Shown: in pieces, positions 9,129-17,216 of the stretch
Numbering within the stretch: position 1 is the first letter of the stretch
How the letters are laid out: each line of letters starts with the position of its first letter
Origin: Streptomyces sp. WZ-12
Lineage (GTDB): Bacteria > Actinomycetota > Actinomycetes > Streptomycetales > Streptomycetaceae
Assembly (NCBI RefSeq): GCF_028898845.1
Contig: NZ_CP118574.1
Coordinates: 5,181,001-5,245,000 of the forward strand
DNA length: 64,000 bases
Direction: 5' to 3'
The notes under the pieces: model-generated
The model's input: only the letters and a program-made list of their open reading frames with translations
What the model was told of the DNA's origin: nothing
The model's database searches: none
Position numbers and translations under genes: made by a program

Positions 9129-10736
9129 CTACCCGCCGCTCCTGCCGTACCGCTCCCGCAGCGCCGTCTTCAACACCTTGTTCAGCGGCCCGCCGCGCGG
9201 CAGTTCCGTGGCGATCTCCAGTTGCTCCGGCAGCTTCTGCGCCATCAGTCCGGCCGCCCGCAGGTGCGCGGTGAGCCCCGCCAGGGTGAGCGCCGGTGCC
9301 CCGCCCGTACCGGTGCCGCCGGTCGCCTTGGGGACGTTCGCCGCCCCCTTGAGCGTCACCACCGCGCACACCCGCTCCCCCCGCTCCCGGTCCGGCAGCC
9401 CGATCACCGCCGCCTCCGCCACCGCCGGGTGGGTGTGCACCAGGTCCTCGACCTCCTGCGCGGAGATGTTCTCGCCCTTGCGGATGATGATGTCCTTCAG
9501 CCGCCCGGTGAGCACCAGATGCCCGTCGGCGCGCAGGTGGCCCAGGTCGCCGGTGCGGAACGCGCCGTCCGGGCCGAACGCCCCGGCCGTCAGCCCGGGA
9601 TCGGTGTACCGGCGGAAGAGCATCGGTCCGGCCACCGTCACCTCGCCGGTCTCCCCGGTCGCGGCCCCGCTCCCGTCGGGCCGGACGATCCGTATCCGGG
9701 CGCCCGTCACCGGTCGGCCGACGGTGTGCGCCAGTTGCTCGTCGCCGTCGTACGGCGTGCCCATCGCGATCATCGGGCACTCGGTCATCCCGTACCCGTG
9801 CACGATCGCGCACCCCAACTCCCGCCCGGCCGCCCGGTACAGCTCGGGCGGTAGCGGCGCCCCGCCGCCGGACAGCAGCCGCAGCGACGGGATCAGCGGC
9901 CCGGCGGCGCCCGGTTCGGCCGCCCGGCGGCGCCGCGACGCGTCGTGGAACGCCCGGTAGAACGCGGTGCTGCCGCCCGCCATGGTCACCCCGTGGCGCC
10001 GGTAGACCTCGGCCGCCCGGTCCGCGTCGAAGGTCTCCAGCACCACCGCAGGGAACCCACTGACCAGCATCGCCACGACGTAGTCCGGGCCGGCGATGTG
10101 CGCGTACGGGAACGCGATCGAGCCGATGTCGTCGGGGGCCATCCCCAGCGCGGTGGCCAGCCCCACCCCGCCGGCGATCAGCGAGGCGTCGGTGTGCTCG
10201 ACTCCCTTGGGTGCGGCGGTGGTTCCGGAGGTGTAGTAGATCCACCGGGTGCGGTCGTCGGCGGCGGCTGGCGGCTCCGGCAGCGTGTCCGGGTCCCCCA
10301 CGGGAAGCCCGTCCGCCACGGAGACCACCCGCGCCCCACCGCGCTCACCGACCGCCCCGCGCACCATCGCCGTGTGGTCGAACCCGCGCCACACCCCCGG
10401 TACGAGCGCGTACTCCGCCGCCGCGTCGCGCAGGATGAACCCGACCTCGCGGGCGCGGAGTTGTGGGATCACCGGCGTCTGCACGGCCCCGAGCCGGGCC
10501 AGCGCGAGCGAGGCGATCACGGTGTCGACGCGGGTGGGCAACTGCCACATCACCCGCGTCCCGGGCCCGACCCCCAGCGCCAGGAACCCGGCCGCCGCCC
10601 GCAGCGCCGCGTCCCGCACCGCCCCGAACGTCACGGCGCCGCCGCCCCCGTCGAAGAACATCGGCACCTCCCCGGAGGCCCGGGCCCGGTACTCGACCAG
10701 CTCCCACAACGTGCCTATACGGGCGACCTCGAACAC
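9129..10736 (-). CDS. AMP-dependent acyl-CoA synthetase
   Basis: 535-residue ANL ligase. Motifs in order: YYTSGTTAAPKGVEH (P-loop), HGYGMTECP, FRTGDLGHL, GRLKDIIIRKGENIS, and a C-terminal lysine in GGPLNKVLK. The IIIRKGENIS hinge is typical of the cyclohexanecarboxylate/benzoate-like group of CoA ligases rather than the FadD3 group, so this probably activates a different acid from the ligase at 6491. A proline/glycine-rich insertion (VPKATGGTGTGG) sits in the C-terminal domain. It is monocistronic, with a CTGACGAAGTGTCAG operator 54 bases upstream of its start. Confidence 0.83.
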   Translation of the reverse strand: MFEVARIGTLWELVEYRARASGEVPMFFDGGGGAVTFGAVRDAALRAAAGFLALGVGPGTRVMWQLPTRVDTVIASLALARLGAVQTPVIPQLRAREVGFILRDAAAEYALVPGVWRGFDHTAMVRGAVGERGGARVVSVADGLPVGDPDTLPEPPAAADDRTRWIYYTSGTTAAPKGVEHTDASLIAGGVGLATALGMAPDDIGSIAFPYAHIAGPDYVVAMLVSGFPAVVLETFDADRAAEVYRRHGVTMAGGSTAFYRAFHDASRRRRAAEPGAAGPLIPSLRLLSGGGAPLPPELYRAAGRELGCAIVHGYGMTECPMIAMGTPYDGDEQLAHTVGRPVTGARIRIVRPDGSGAATGETGEVTVAGPMLFRRYTDPGLTAGAFGPDGAFRTGDLGHLRADGHLVLTGRLKDIIIRKGENISAQEVEDLVHTHPAVAEAAVIGLPDRERGERVCAVVTLKGAANVPKATGGTGTGGAPALTLAGLTAHLRAAGLMAQKLPEQLEIATELPRGGPLNKVLKTALRERYGRSGG

Positions 10737-10790
10737 GGCGCGCCTCCTGGAGTGGTGGGCGGGGTGCGCCGCGCGACTCTAGCACCGTAA

Positions 10791-10805
10791 CTGACGAAGT
10801 GTCAG
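10791..10805. promoter_or_regulatory. Predicted TetR-type operator
   Basis: CTGACGAAGTGTCAG, upstream of the ligase at 9129-10736. Same 15-mer pattern as at 6431. Confidence 0.7.
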
Positions 10806-10991
10806 ATGGTGGCGGTGGGTTGGGGGCGGCGCTGTGCGCGCGGTGTGCGCCCGCGCGTTGTGCCTCGCCTGGTCCGCGCCGGCCGTTTCGGAATGGAAAC
10901 CCCGCCGCCTTCGGCAACGAGGACGGGGCCGGGCAATTGCCCGGCCCCGTCCGTGATGTCGCGACGCGAGATCTGTCGTGGCGACCTTCGA

Positions 10992-11213
10992 TCAGGGCAT
11001 GTGGTTGTCCATCGGCGTCACCTGCGCGTGGATCCGCTGAGAGGGCACCGGCATGTGATTGTCCTGCGGCGCCATGGGCGCGTGCGCGTCCTGGGCGGTG
11101 ACGACGGCCGGCGCACTGGGTATGTGGTTGTCGGCCATGGCGGGCACCGCGGCGGTGCCGAGCGCGGCCGCGGTGAGGGCGGCGACGGCCAGGAATTCTC
11201 TCGTACGGTTCAT
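10992..11213 (-). CDS. AfsS-like DNHxP-repeat protein with a signal peptide
   Basis: ATG at 11213, preceded by GAGGAG at a good distance; the longer open frame upstream has no support. 73 residues: a clear Sec signal (NRTR then a hydrophobic core, residues 6-22) with a cleavage site after AMA (residue 27). The mature part of 46 residues begins with DNHIP and ends with DNHMP. It contains another DNHMP at 51-55 and a degenerate DAHAP at 42-46. The motif is the repeat of AfsS, whose gene lies next to it, but AfsS is cytoplasmic. This looks like an exported paralogue, perhaps a peptide signal or metal-binding peptide; function unknown. Palindromes ACTAGCGGCTAGT (11259-11271) and TCTGCGCAGA (11271-11280) lie in its leader. 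Confidence 0.75.
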   Translation of the reverse strand: MNRTREFLAVAALTAAALGTAAVPAMADNHIPSAPAVVTAQDAHAPMAPQDNHMPVPSQRIHAQVTPMDNHMP

Positions 11214-11458
11214 TCCAACTCCTCGGAATAATAGGGGCGTTGCTGTTCCCGGAAACAAACTAGCGGCTAGTCTGCGCAGACGTTCGACGCTTGTGAGGGA
11301 AAGCGGTCGAATGTCGTGGGTTTTTACTATCCGGTCGGGAAACGCCGCAGGGGCCGAACTTCCATGGCTTCCCCTCCAAGCCACGGAAGACGACCCCTGC
11401 GATCCCCCGGATCCCCCCGGTTGTGCTCCCCCGTATTCCCCCGTCGGTTCAGTGGGTC

Positions 11459-11677
11459 TTACTTGGGCTCACCGAGCGGCTGGTGGTTGTCCTCGGTGGT
11501 GATACCCGTCGCGGCGATGGGCTGGTGGTTGTCCATCGGCTTGACGATGTCCCGCTCACCGGGCTTCTTCTTTTTCGCTCTCGGGGTCACACCCGGCGCG
11601 ATGATGGGCTGGTGGTTGTCCATCGGCCGGATGGCATCCCGTTCGGCGGTCACCTGGGCCTTGTTGTCGGTGCTCAC
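11459..11677 (-). CDS. afsS: AfsS, small sigma-like activator with three DNHQP repeats
   Basis: GTG at 11677 preceded by AGGAG nine bases away; an upstream start at 11770 is not supported. 72 residues, with three repeats centred on DNHQP at 20-24, 49-53 and 63-67. The first two are in longer units (ERDxIxPMDNHQPI). A lysine-rich spacer (KKKK) separates repeats one and two. Known: AfsS lies directly downstream of afsR in S. coelicolor, is a small protein with such repeats, and its induction by phosphorylated AfsR triggers antibiotic production; its biochemical mechanism is unsettled. The same gene order is seen here, with a direct-repeat site at 11847-11866 in the intergenic region. Confidence 0.85.
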   Translation of the reverse strand: MSTDNKAQVTAERDAIRPMDNHQPIIAPGVTPRAKKKKPGERDIVKPMDNHQPIAATGITTEDNHQPLGEPK

Positions 11678-11846
11678 AGAGATCAACTCCTGAATGGGCG
11701 CTTGAGCTTGTGCCAGCCCGCCCGGCGACTCCCCCGTTGGCCGCCGGACGGGCGTGGCGCGGCCGCTCACGATAACTGTGCGGCCTGGGCACCGAGCCGC
11801 TTGCCCCCCGAGGCGGCGGTTCGATGCTGTTAAGAGTGGCCCGCCG

Positions 11847-11866
11847 CGATGAACGATCGATAAACG
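11847..11866 (-). promoter_or_regulatory. Predicted AfsR (SARP) box of the afsS promoter
   Basis: Read on the minus strand: CGTTTATCG, two bases, CGTTCATCG, i.e. direct repeats with 11-bp spacing, the SARP arrangement. An AT-rich TCTTAACAG follows about 11 bases downstream. The second repeat also resembles a PHO-box unit, and AfsR and PhoP are known to overlap at the S. coelicolor afsS promoter. Confidence 0.65.
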
Positions 11867-11893
11867 ACGACGTTGGGGAGATGCGGCGGCGGT

Positions 11894-14833
11894 TTACGCG
11901 ACCGCGGCAGGGGTGAGAAGCGCCTGCACAGCGCCCCCTTCGGGGGATCCCAGGCGCTCGAAGATGGCCAGGGATTCCTGCCAGCACACCCGCGCCCGAC
12001 CGACGTGCCCGAGCGCGTGCAGGGCCCGGCCCAGGGCGGTCAGGAAGGTCGCCCGCCAGGAGTCGCCGCCGATGCCGCGCAGCGCCGTCAGGGCCTGCTC
12101 GGCGCGGTTGGCGGCACTGGCCGGCCGGCCGCCGGCCAGATCGACCTCGGCGAGCCGGAAGTTGGTCATCGCCTCCCAGAACCGCTGGCGGCTGTCCTTG
12201 AAGATGGCCAGCGCGTCGGTCAGTTGCTGGTTGGCCTCCTCCAACCGCATCGCCTCGGTGTACGCCAGGGCGAGCGCGTACATGCCGTTGGCGAGCCGGC
12301 GCCTGGCGCCCAACTCGCGGTAGATGGCGATGCCCTGTTGTGCCAGTTGGATGGCGCTGTCGACCCGCCCGGTGGCCAGGTGCACCCGGGAGAGGTTGCA
12401 CAGGGCGCTGGCTTCGGACTGCCGGTTGTCGTCGTCGTGGAAGGCGGCCAGGGCCTGCCGCAGGTACCCCTCGGCGTCGCTGTGCCGGCCCTGGGCGTTG
12501 GCGATGATGCCGCGGTCGTTCGGCGCGTACGAGCAGGTGAACGCGTCCTCGGTGGCGAGGCCCAACAGCATGGCGGACTTGGCGTTCTCGTCCGCCTCGT
12601 CCAGCCGGCCGGTCAGGGTGCGCACATAGGTCAGGGCGAGGTGGAGACGGGCCTCGGCGTGCTGGTTCCCGAGCTCCCGGGCGGCCTTCAGCAGGGCGAT
12701 GCTGGTCTGCTCGTACTGGAGGGCTTCGGCGCCGGACTCGGCGAGGTCCTTGACGAGCAACAGCAGGTCGGCCGCGCCCCGGATCGCGGCGGGGCCGCTG
12801 GACTGGCGGGCGCAGGAGAGCAGGCACCCCGCCTCGATGAACAGCCACTCCAGGGCCAGGGCCCGGTCCTGGAAGTCGAGTCCGGGGTAGTTGGTGCGCT
12901 CCATGTGCGCGATCAACCGGTCGCCGGGGCGCTCCAGCGCGTACATCCGGGCGGCCGTCGCCAAGTAGAAGTCCAGCAACCGCGTCAGCGCCGCGTCCCG
13001 TTCGGACGGCGGGTGTTCGTCGCGTTCGGCGCAGGCGCGGGCGTAGAGGCGGACCAGGTCGTGGAAGCGGTAGCGGCCCGGTGCGGCGGACTCCAGGAGG
13101 GAGGTGTCGACGAGCGATTCGAGGAGTTCCTCGGTGGCGTCCGCGTCCAGGTCGAGCACGGCGGCCGCCGCCATCAGGGAGATGTCCGGGCCGTCGGCCA
13201 GGCCCAGCAGGCGGAAGGCGCGGGCCTGGGCGGGCTCCAGTTGTTTGTAGCCCAGTTCGAAGGTGGCCTTCACCGCCAGGTCGCCGGCGCGGAGTTCGTC
13301 GAGCCGGCGGCGCTCGTCGGCCAGCTTGGTGGCGAGCGTCGAGACCGTCCAGGTGCGGCGGGCGGCCAGCCGGGAGGCGGCGATGCGGATGGCCAGCGGG
13401 AGGAAGCCGCAGGCGCCGACGACGGCCATGGCGGCCTGTCGTTCGGAGGTGACCCGCTCCTCGCCGACGATGCGGGTGAAGAGGGTCAGCGCCTCCTCCG
13501 GGCTCATCACGTCGAGGTCGACCAGATGGGCCGAGGCCAGGTCGATCATCCGCGAGCGGCTGGTGATCAGCGCCGCGCAGCCCGCGGTGCCCGGCAGCAG
13601 TGGCCGGACCTGCGCCGCGTCCCGGGCGTTGTCCAGCAGGGCCAGGACCCGCCGGCCGGCAAGCGTGGAGCGGAAGAGGGCGGAGCGCTCCTCCAGGCCG
13701 TCGGGGATGGCCGAGTCGGCCGTCCCCAGGGCGCGCAGGAACGCGCCGAGCACCGCCTCCGGTTCGGCCGGCGTGTGCCCGGCGCCCTGGAGGTCCACGT
13801 ACAACTGCCCGTCCGGGAAGTGCTCCCGCGCGGCGTGCGCGACGTGCACCGCGAGCGTGGTCTTGCCGACGCCGCCGATGCCGGCGACCGCCGAGACCGC
13901 CATCACGCTGCCGTCCGCCGTCGCCAACTGGTCGCTGAGCTCCCTGACGAACGCGGTGCGGCCGGTGAAGTCGGCGACGGTGGCCGGGAGCTGGCGCGGG
14001 CGGACCAGGGTGGCCTCCAGCGCGTCCGGGCCGCCGGTGGGCGCCGGGGCGTCGAGCTCGGTGTCGGCCTGCAGGATGCGTTGGTGGAGCTCGGAGAGCG
14101 AGGCGCGGGGGTCCACGCCCAGCTCGTCGGCGAGCAGTTTGCGGGTGTCGGCGTAGACCGCGAGCGCCTCGGCCTGCCGGCCACTGCGGTACAGCGCCAG
14201 CATCAGCAGCTCCCGCAGCCGCTCGCGCAGCGGGTGCGCGGCGGTCAGCGCGGTGAGTTCGGAGACCGCCTCGGCGTGGTAGCCGGCCTCCAGGTCGAGG
14301 TCGAGGCGGTGCTCGGTGAGCGAGAGCCGCCACTCCTGGAGGCGGGTGCGCTGGTTCTCGGCGTACGGGCCGGGGACGCCGGCGAGCGGTTCGCCGTCCC
14401 ACAAGTCCAGGGCGGCGTCGAGCAGTTCGCGGGCCCGGTCGCGGTCCCCGGCGGCCTTGGCCTTCTCGGCGTCGGCGGCGTACTGCTCGGCGGTGTCGTG
14501 GTCGAGGTCCAGGGGCGTGCCGTTCACCGGCCGCAGGGCGTAGCCGCCGGACTCGCTGGCCAGCGCCTCCGCGTCGTCGCCGAGCGCCTTGCGGAGCCGG
14601 GAGGCGTAGGTGCGCAGCGCGGCGAGCGCGGCGTGCGGCGGTTCGTCGCCCCACAGGGCGTCGACGAGCTCGGGCGCGGTGGCGGTCCGCCCGCCGCGCA
14701 GCAGCAGCGCGGCGAGCAGGGCGCGCTGCTGCGGCGAACCCACCGCGAGCGACGACCCGCCGCGCCAGGCCCGCACGGGACCGAGCACGGTGAAGCGGAG
14801 CCGCTCCCGCACCTGTCCCGGACCGTCGTCCAT
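11894..14833 (-). CDS. afsR: AfsR, SARP-family regulator with NB-ARC and TPR domains
   Basis: About 979 residues from the ATG at 14833 (GGGGG at a good distance); an ATG at 14872 would add 13 residues. Order: OmpR-type winged helix (FTVLGPVRAWRGG...SPQQRALLAALLL, about 10-95), bacterial transcriptional activator domain (about 100-245), NB-ARC ATPase with the Walker A GIGGVGKTT (about 300), then TPR helices to the C-terminus. Length and layout match AfsR of S. coelicolor (993 residues), the substrate of AfsK. It binds DNA in response to Ser/Thr phosphorylation and drives afsS. Its stop lies 28 bases from the putative AfsR box in front of afsS. Confidence 0.88.
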   Translation of the reverse strand: MDDGPGQVRERLRFTVLGPVRAWRGGSSLAVGSPQQRALLAALLLRGGRTATAPELVDALWGDEPPHAALAALRTYASRLRKALGDDAEALASESGGYALRPVNGTPLDLDHDTAEQYAADAEKAKAAGDRDRARELLDAALDLWDGEPLAGVPGPYAENQRTRLQEWRLSLTEHRLDLDLEAGYHAEAVSELTALTAAHPLRERLRELLMLALYRSGRQAEALAVYADTRKLLADELGVDPRASLSELHQRILQADTELDAPAPTGGPDALEATLVRPRQLPATVADFTGRTAFVRELSDQLATADGSVMAVSAVAGIGGVGKTTLAVHVAHAAREHFPDGQLYVDLQGAGHTPAEPEAVLGAFLRALGTADSAIPDGLEERSALFRSTLAGRRVLALLDNARDAAQVRPLLPGTAGCAALITSRSRMIDLASAHLVDLDVMSPEEALTLFTRIVGEERVTSERQAAMAVVGACGFLPLAIRIAASRLAARRTWTVSTLATKLADERRRLDELRAGDLAVKATFELGYKQLEPAQARAFRLLGLADGPDISLMAAAAVLDLDADATEELLESLVDTSLLESAAPGRYRFHDLVRLYARACAERDEHPPSERDAALTRLLDFYLATAARMYALERPGDRLIAHMERTNYPGLDFQDRALALEWLFIEAGCLLSCARQSSGPAAIRGAADLLLLVKDLAESGAEALQYEQTSIALLKAARELGNQHAEARLHLALTYVRTLTGRLDEADENAKSAMLLGLATEDAFTCSYAPNDRGIIANAQGRHSDAEGYLRQALAAFHDDDNRQSEASALCNLSRVHLATGRVDSAIQLAQQGIAIYRELGARRRLANGMYALALAYTEAMRLEEANQQLTDALAIFKDSRQRFWEAMTNFRLAEVDLAGGRPASAANRAEQALTALRGIGGDSWRATFLTALGRALHALGHVGRARVCWQESLAIFERLGSPEGGAVQALLTPAAVA

Positions 14834-15386
14834 GGTGTCCCCCTGCCGTGTCCCGTCCGTCCGCGTTGTCATGGCCCCTCGCGCCTTTACCTCGTGCGCA
14901 ACGGTCAGTCTGCCTTGTCGCGACCCGTTACGTCAGTAGGGGTCCGGAGCGTGCACAAAGCCTCCTCGTGCGGTTCCGCCGACGGGGCGCGGCCGCCCGG
15001 CGAAGCCTTGGAAGGAAACCCTCCGGTTTCTCCCGTCGCGCCCCTCCCGCGGCAATGTCCCAGCTCGGCGCCGGTGTTCGCAGTGGCTGCCACCCGTCCG
15101 TCCCCTCACCGCTCGGCCGCCCGGCCCGTGCCCCGCGCAACGCCCCACGGCCCGTGGCCCCTCTACCCCGGGCCCCGAGCCCCATCCCCGACTGGCTGGT
15201 TTGTTTCTCCCGGGGGCTCCCCTTCCCCCGCGGGTGGGCCGCGCCCCGCCGACGAGCCGCCCGGGTGCGTACACGCACGAGCGGGCCGGTTGGTTCTCGC
15301 GCGCGGGCCCCGGGTCGCCCTCCGCCGGCTCGCCCCCACCGGCCCCGAACCCCTGCCGCGCCCTCCGCATCCCCCTCCCCAGCTTA
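14834..15386. other. Intergenic region between afsR and the amidohydrolase
   Basis: About 550 bases between divergent genes. It is very GC-rich, with frames open only by composition. It holds the afsR promoter region and a small GAAACC-ctcc-GGTTTC hairpin near 15015. No gene, RNA or long repeat recognised. Confidence 0.5.
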
Positions 15387-15401
15387 CTGACGGGCCGTCA
15401 G
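15387..15401. promoter_or_regulatory. Predicted TetR-type operator
   Basis: CTGACGGGCCGTCAG, a 6-bp-arm perfect palindrome ending 21 bases before the amidohydrolase ATG, so it should overlap the promoter. Confidence 0.75.
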
Positions 15402-15422
15402 ATCGGCGCTACCGTAACGCCC

Positions 15423-16679
15423 ATGGAGACCAACCCGGTGGAGACCAACACCCCCATCCCCAGGATCATTTCGGTCGACGACCACACCGTGGAGCCCCCC
15501 GACGTCTGGCGGGACCGGCTCCCGTCGAAGTACCACGACACCGGCCCCCGCATCGTCCGCGCACCGCTGACCGAAGTGACCTTCGTCGGCGGCAAGTTCG
15601 CCCCCAAGATGGGCGCGCCGGGCGACGACGGCCCGATGACCGACTGGTGGATCTACGAGGACCTGCACCGCCCGCTGACCCGCCTGGACACCGCCGTCGG
15701 CTACTCCCGCGACGAGATCAAACTGGAGGGCATCACCTACGAGCAGATGCGCCCCGGCTCCTTCAGCGTCCCCGAACGGCTCGCCGACATGGACGTCAAC
15801 CACGTCCAGTCCGCCCTGTGCTTCCCCACCTTCCCCCGCTTCTGCGGCCAGACCTTCACCGAGGCCAAGGACCGCGAGCTGGCGCTGCTGGGGGTGCGCG
15901 CGTACAACGACTGGATGGTCCAGGAGTGGTGCGGCCCGCAGGCCGGCGGTCGGCTGATACCGCTCACCCTCATCCCCCTCTGGGACGCGGAACTGGCCGC
16001 CGAGGAGGTGCGCCGCAACGCCGCCCGCGGCGTCCGCGCCGTCTGCTTCAGCGAGATCCCGCCCCACCTGGGGCTGCCCAGCATCCACACCGACTACTGG
16101 GACCCGTTCCTGCGCGCCTGCGACGAGACCGGCACGGTCATCGCCATGCACATCGGCTCCTCGTCGAAGATGCCCTCCACCTCCGCCGACGCCCCGCCGG
16201 CCGTCGGCTCCACGATCACCTTCGCCAACTGCTGCTTCTCGATGGTCGACTGGCTGCTGAGCGGCACGTTCGACCGCTTCCCGAACCTGAGGATCATGTA
16301 CGCCGAGGGGCAGATCGGGTGGATCCCGTACATCCTGGAGCGCGCGGACGTCGTCTGGGAGGAGAACCGCGCCTGGGGCGGCGTCGCCGACAAAGTCCTC
16401 CGCCCGCCCTCCGAGCTCTTCGCCGACCACGTCTACGGCTGCTTCTTCGACGACGCCTTCGGCCTGCGGAACCTCGACGCCATCGGCGTCGGCAACGTCC
16501 TCTACGAGACCGACTACCCGCACTCCGACTCCACCTGGCCCAACTCCCGCCAGGTAGCCGAGACCCAGATGTCCCACCTGCCCCCCGACACCATCGACCG
16601 CATCGTCCGCGGCAACGCCATCGAACTGCTGGGACTGACGGGGGAGGGGCTGTGGGGGCCGGGGGTGGGCGGGAGCTGA
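15423..16679 (+). CDS. Amidohydrolase-2 family metal-dependent hydrolase or decarboxylase
   Basis: ATG at 15423, 418 residues. Features of the amidohydrolase_2 barrel: N-terminal SVDDHTVEPP metal region, an internal His (AMHIGSSS) and a C-terminal ETDYPHSDSTWPN segment with the active-site Asp. Family members such as LigW or ACMS decarboxylase cleave C-C bonds of aromatic or cyclic acids; actinobacteria carry many uncharacterised ones beside acyl-CoA genes. No ribosome site is visible: the predicted operator ends 21 bases upstream, so the mRNA may be nearly leaderless. It lies alone, between afsR and the small regulators, yet shares the regulon motif. Confidence 0.82.
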   Translation: METNPVETNTPIPRIISVDDHTVEPPDVWRDRLPSKYHDTGPRIVRAPLTEVTFVGGKFAPKMGAPGDDGPMTDWWIYEDLHRPLTRLDTAVGYSRDEIKLEGITYEQMRPGSFSVPERLADMDVNHVQSALCFPTFPRFCGQTFTEAKDRELALLGVRAYNDWMVQEWCGPQAGGRLIPLTLIPLWDAELAAEEVRRNAARGVRAVCFSEIPPHLGLPSIHTDYWDPFLRACDETGTVIAMHIGSSSKMPSTSADAPPAVGSTITFANCCFSMVDWLLSGTFDRFPNLRIMYAEGQIGWIPYILERADVVWEENRAWGGVADKVLRPPSELFADHVYGCFFDDAFGLRNLDAIGVGNVLYETDYPHSDSTWPNSRQVAETQMSHLPPDTIDRIVRGNAIELLGLTGEGLWGPGVGGS

Positions 16680-16736
16680 GCCGGCGTGGGGCCGGCCTCG
16701 ATGGCGTCGCCCCGCGGGTCGCGCGCCCGGGACGGG

Positions 16737-16777
16737 GGCCCCGTCCGCCGGTCATGGATGGATGCACGGACGGGGCC
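16737..16777. terminator. Probable terminator hairpin
   Basis: GGCCCCGTCCG (16737-16747) pairs perfectly with CGGACGGGGCC (16767-16777). It lies between the amidohydrolase and the convergent small gene at 16823. Confidence 0.5.
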
Positions 16778-16822
16778 GGTGCGGCCGGCCGTCAGCGTTC
16801 GCCAGCCAGAGCCGGGGCGGCG

Positions 16823-17017
16823 CTACTTGCCATCTCCACCTTGCGGTTGCGGCTGTGGGTCGCGCGGTGCCTCCGGGGGCATCGGGCCCCCGTCGTGCTT
16901 CCCGCCGTCGTCCTGTGCGACGGCCTCCAATTCCCGGGGGTGCCGGAACGGAATGCCGCGCCAGCCTTCGGCGTCGGGCGTGCGCGATGCGTACGTCTCA
17001 ACGGCTGCGACGCTCAT
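16823..17017 (-). CDS. Small hypothetical protein with a strong ribosome site
   Basis: 64 residues from the ATG at 17017, which has GGAGGTGG just upstream (inside AAGAGGAGGTGGGTGG). The N-terminal half is ordinary (SRTPDAEGWRGIPFRHPREL). The C-terminal half is Asp/Gly/Pro/Gln-rich (DDGGKHDGG, then PQPQPQGG). I do not recognise it. It is cut off from the XRE gene upstream by two hairpins (17041-17073 and 17080-17096), so it probably has its own promoter. A short peptide product or a natural-product precursor are both possible; nothing in the flanks looks like a modification enzyme. Confidence 0.5.
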   Translation of the reverse strand: MSVAAVETYASRTPDAEGWRGIPFRHPRELEAVAQDDGGKHDGGPMPPEAPRDPQPQPQGGDGK

Positions 17018-17040
17018 CCACCCACCTCCTCTTTCCTGAG

Positions 17041-17096
17041 GGGCCGTGCCGCCATACCGTCGAGGCACGGCCCGTGGATCCGCAGGGTTCCTGCGG
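17041..17096. terminator. Two consecutive hairpins downstream of the XRE gene
   Basis: GGGCCGTGCC/GGCACGGCCC at 17041-17050 and 17064-17073, then CCGCAGG-gtt-CCTGCGG at 17080-17096. Likely ends the 18746-17217 operon. Confidence 0.5.
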
Positions 17097-17216
17097 CTGG
17101 GTCACCCGCCCCGGGCGCTCGACCGTCCAGGATTCCGCGGCCGGGGTGGGGTCTTTCTCAATTGCCGTAGCAGCCATTTTCCTTGGAGAGGAGCCAGCCC
17201 CCTAGTTCGTTTCCCG

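Noticed and set aside
10992..11677. RiPP precursor cluster
   Set aside because: Repeats match AfsS and no modification enzyme is adjacent.
11873..17170. A 1765-codon open frame on the plus strand
   Set aside because: It is antisense to afsR and spans terminators and an operator; composition-driven in GC-rich DNA.
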